From Pseudomonadota bacterium (GTDB lineage: Bacteria > Pseudomonadota > Alphaproteobacteria > Rhizobiales > Rhizobiaceae): 7,271 nt of DNA. The DNA lies in the NCBI GenBank assembly GCA_023393575.1, contig JAEWKX010000274.1, forward strand, positions 1 to 7,271, in the 5' to 3' direction. How positions within the stretch are numbered: the first letter of the stretch is position 1; the number at the start of each line of letters is the position of its first letter. Position numbers and translations under genes: made by a program. Under the pieces are notes generated by a model. It was not told where the DNA came from and did not search any database. It was given only the letters and a program-made list of their open reading frames with translations. Shown here piece by piece: positions 5,724 through 7,271 of the stretch.

Positions 5724-5800
5724 GGGAACCTCTCATCGATTCCGGCGCAGTATCGTCCCGGATGGTTTCCGAAAGGTTTCGATCGCGCTCCGGCAGACGT

Positions 5801-6157
5801 TCAGCTGCCCCGGTAGGTCGAATAGCCGAAGGGAGAGAGCAGAAGCGGCACATGGTAGTGCGCCGTCGTGTCGGCGATGCCGAAACGGATCGGGATGCGG
5901 TCGAGGAAGGCCGGTTCCGGCAGGCGGTGGCCAGTCGTGCGGAGATAGTCGCCGGCGTGGAAGACCAGTTCGTACTCGCCTTCCCTGAACGCATCGTCCG
6001 CGAGGAGCGGGCCGCCATCGACCCGGCCGTCGTCATTGGTGCTGACACTTTTGACCTTCTCCCGCTCGCTTCCGGAAAGGCGGTAGAGGTCGATCTTCAG
6101 CCCCTTTGCAGGAACGCCCCTCGCGGTATCGAGAACATGGGTGGTGAGGCCGGTCAT
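5801..6157 (-). CDS. uraH: 5-hydroxyisourate hydrolase
   Basis: The product is a 118-residue transthyretin-like enzyme that hydrolyses 5-hydroxyisourate, the product of urate oxidation, to OHCU. Characteristic elements are the N-terminal [14 protein letters not shown] (H7), [11 protein letters not shown] (R45), the [10 protein letters not shown] segment with H102 and the family-defining C-terminal YRGS (115-118). The length is typical, and there is no signal peptide, so it acts in the cytoplasm. Its ATG overlaps the allA stop as ATGA, showing a tight operon. No OHCU decarboxylase or allantoinase gene is visible in this window. All active-site residues expected for the family are present. Confidence 0.96.
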   Translation of the reverse strand: MTGLTTHVLDTARGVPAKGLKIDLYRLSGSEREKVKSVSTNDDGRVDGGPLLADDAFREGEYELVFHAGDYLRTTGHRLPEPAFLDRIPIRFGIADTTAHYHVPLLLSPFGYSTYRGS

Positions 6158-6654
6158 GGGCGTGGCTCCTCGATCAGGTAGGGCATGTCGTAGACGGATT
6201 CTTCCAGATTTGTCTCCGGCCGATCACGGTCGACGACCAGGAAATCGCCGACCTGGCCGAGCGCCATCAGCGGATGATGCCAGACATTGCGGCGGTAGTT
6301 CACCCCCTGGTCGCCGCGGGCGAGGAAGACCAGCGGTTCGCCGGGTCGCCCGCCGACATCCTCCGCGACGGCGACGAGAAAGGGCCGTCCCGACAGCGGA
6401 TGAAAGCTCTGGCTGCCGAACGGATGCCGCTCCATCATGCCGATCTCGTAGGGAAAGCGCCGCGGCTGCCCCCGGAAGAGGCTGAGGATGGCGCCCCCGC
6501 CTTCCGTCTCGACCACGCCCAGCCGATGAAACCGCTCGGTCGTGCCGCTGTTGATCAGCCGCATGGTGGCCGGATCGGCCTCGATGACATCGCCGAACGC
6601 CGCGAAGGCGGCCTTGGTGAGGGGTTGGACGGGAAGATGCTTGGGCATGGTCAT
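6154..6654 (-). CDS. allA: Ureidoglycolate lyase
   Basis: The product is a 166-residue enzyme that splits ureidoglycolate into glyoxylate and urea at the end of allantoin degradation. It follows the E. coli AllA pattern: FGDVIE (20-25), [10 protein letters not shown] (34-43), [13 protein letters not shown] (75-87), [13 protein letters not shown] (117-129) and DFLVVDR (137-143). The length fits (about 160 in E. coli). The first ATG (6654) overlaps the hepT stop as ATGA with only a weak AAGG upstream. A second ATG at 6648 (residue 3) is an alternative start. Downstream, its stop overlaps the uraH start. The position between a toxin gene and uraH suggests expression from the transcript that begins at or before mntA. 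Confidence 0.95.
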   Translation of the reverse strand: MTMPKHLPVQPLTKAAFAAFGDVIEADPATMRLINSGTTERFHRLGVVETEGGGAILSLFRGQPRRFPYEIGMMERHPFGSQSFHPLSGRPFLVAVAEDVGGRPGEPLVFLARGDQGVNYRRNVWHHPLMALGQVGDFLVVDRDRPETNLEESVYDMPYLIEEPRP

Positions 6655-7013
6655 TCGCCTTGCGGGCGCCAGTGGCGGAGGGCGTCCAGTTGGGAAATCA
6701 GGTCAGGCAAGGCCTTTTGCACAGTGTCGAAGACGACCGGCAAATCAAGCTTGTAGTAGTCGTGCACCACCACGTTGCGCATGCCCTTCATCCTGTCCCA
6801 GGGTATCTCAGCATGCTCGACGGCGAAGTCAGGGTAATGCTGCAAAATCCGTGCGGCGGCTTCGCCGATCAGGATGAGCGTCATACCGACTGCCAGCTGT
6901 GTCCGTTCATCGGCAGCGAAGGTCTCATAGGGCACATCGGACAGGAAGCCGCACGCTTTGACGGCCGCATCCTGCATTTGCGCGAGATAATCCTTCAGCC
7001 GATCGGGTCTCAT
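6651..7013 (-). CDS. hepT: HepT-like ribonuclease toxin (HEPN, DUF86)
   Basis: The product is a 120-residue all-helical HEPN-domain protein of the DUF86/HepT family, an RNase toxin paired with a MntA nucleotidyltransferase. The active-site motif R-x4-H-x-Y is present as RNVVVHDY at 79-86 (R79, H84, Y86). Y86 is the equivalent of the tyrosine that MntA modifies with AMP in the studied type VII systems. The helix with IGEAAARIL (49-57) is also typical. The start ATG overlaps the mntA stop and the hepT stop overlaps the allA start, both as ATGA. The gene looks complete, with an intact catalytic motif. Confidence 0.93.
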   Translation of the reverse strand: MRPDRLKDYLAQMQDAAVKACGFLSDVPYETFAADERTQLAVGMTLILIGEAAARILQHYPDFAVEHAEIPWDRMKGMRNVVVHDYYKLDLPVVFDTVQKALPDLISQLDALRHWRPQGE

Positions 7014-7271
7014 ACGTCCTTAGCTTCCGCAAGCACCCGGTCGCGCATGGAATCGCGCAAAGCACCGCGCGTGGCAAGGTCCACCTTGATGTCCCCGAAC
7101 AGCCCTTCCAGCTCGTGCTGCAGTCCGCCCAGATCGAAAAGCGTCATACCGGGCAGCGCATCCACGAGAATGTCGAGATCGCTGCCGTCGCTGTCCTCGC
7201 CGCGGGCCACCGACCCGAAGACGCGCGGGTTCGCCGCGTTGAAGCGCTTTGTCGCTTCGCGGATCGCCTCG
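7010..7271 (-). CDS. mntA: MntA-like nucleotidyltransferase antitoxin, 5' end outside the window
   Basis: The last 86 codons of a minus-strand gene are visible and the frame remains open at the window edge. It carries the minimal nucleotidyltransferase motif GS-x10-D-x-D as GSVARGEDSDGSDLD, preceded by RVF and followed by ILVD. A later KVDLAT supplies the usual third acidic residue. MntA antitoxins transfer AMP to the catalytic tyrosine of HepT and so silence it. An in-frame GTG at 7210 falls inside the GS-x-A-R-G motif and cannot be the real start, since homologous sequence continues upstream. Its stop overlaps hepT by ATGA. The promoter of the whole mntA-hepT-allA-uraH run must lie beyond the window. 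Confidence 0.93.
   Translation of the reverse strand, partial: EAIREATKRFNAANPRVFGSVARGEDSDGSDLDILVDALPGMTLFDLGGLQHELEGLFGDIKVDLATRGALRDSMRDRVLAEAKDV

Noticed and set aside
5764..5780. Direct GGTTTC copies between uraH and the SNase-like gene as a regulatory site
   Set aside because: They are only 6 bp each in a 77-bp gap, with no convincing -35 or -10 elements nearby, so chance is a sufficient explanation.
5453..6181. Plus-strand open frame of 242 codons across the SNase-like gene and uraH
   Set aside because: The composition is Arg-rich and low in recognisable motifs, and it covers the antisense of two genes with clear family signatures.

Overview
The window is GC-rich DNA with dense genes and many 4-nt ATGA overlaps. 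Its gene content (PuuD-type urate oxidation, guanine deaminase, a DUF3606 protein, a GGAAC-type stress promoter) and an alphaproteobacterial TTG-N17-CTATAT promoter point to an alphaproteobacterium, most likely a member of the Rhizobiaceae. This assignment is inferred from protein style, not from a database match. No tRNA, rRNA, CRISPR array or insertion sequence was seen, and no gene-free stretch exceeds 300 bases.

Left part (1-1451, + strand): the last 30 or so codons of a gene resembling puuD (urate oxidase/hydroxylase) overlap the start of a complete guanine deaminase gene, guaD. Bases 1-66 are an inverted near-copy of an internal piece of that same guaD (611-676), joined to the puuD tail. 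This breaks the puuD frame and looks like a chimeric contig end.

Middle part (1452-5723): a relBE toxin-antitoxin pair (- strand) has its own promoter. An ECF sigma factor gene overlaps a gene for a four-helix membrane protein (- strand). Across a 193-bp divergent region carrying a 10-bp inverted repeat and a 10-bp direct repeat lies an FMN-dependent L-lactate dehydrogenase, lldD (+ strand). Next come a small DUF3606 gene broken by one extra base in an A6 run, and an N-terminally anchored SNase-like protein whose nuclease active site is eroded. A hairpin followed by a short T run sits between the last two genes and overlaps a candidate general-stress promoter for the DUF3606 gene.

Right part (5801-7271, - strand): mntA (cut by the window edge), hepT, allA (ureidoglycolate lyase) and uraH (5-hydroxyisourate hydrolase) follow one another with three consecutive ATGA overlaps. 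A type VII toxin-antitoxin pair is therefore wired directly into a urate-degradation operon.

Functionally, guaD (guanine to xanthine), puuD (urate to 5-hydroxyisourate), uraH (5-hydroxyisourate to OHCU) and allA (ureidoglycolate to glyoxylate and urea) belong to one purine-degradation route. In this window they form two groups separated by about 4.3 kb of stress, toxin-antitoxin and lactate genes. I found no clearly new multi-gene system. The most useful observations are the inverted chimeric edge, the frameshifted DUF3606 gene, the mntA-hepT-allA-uraH coupling and the degenerate SNase-like protein.
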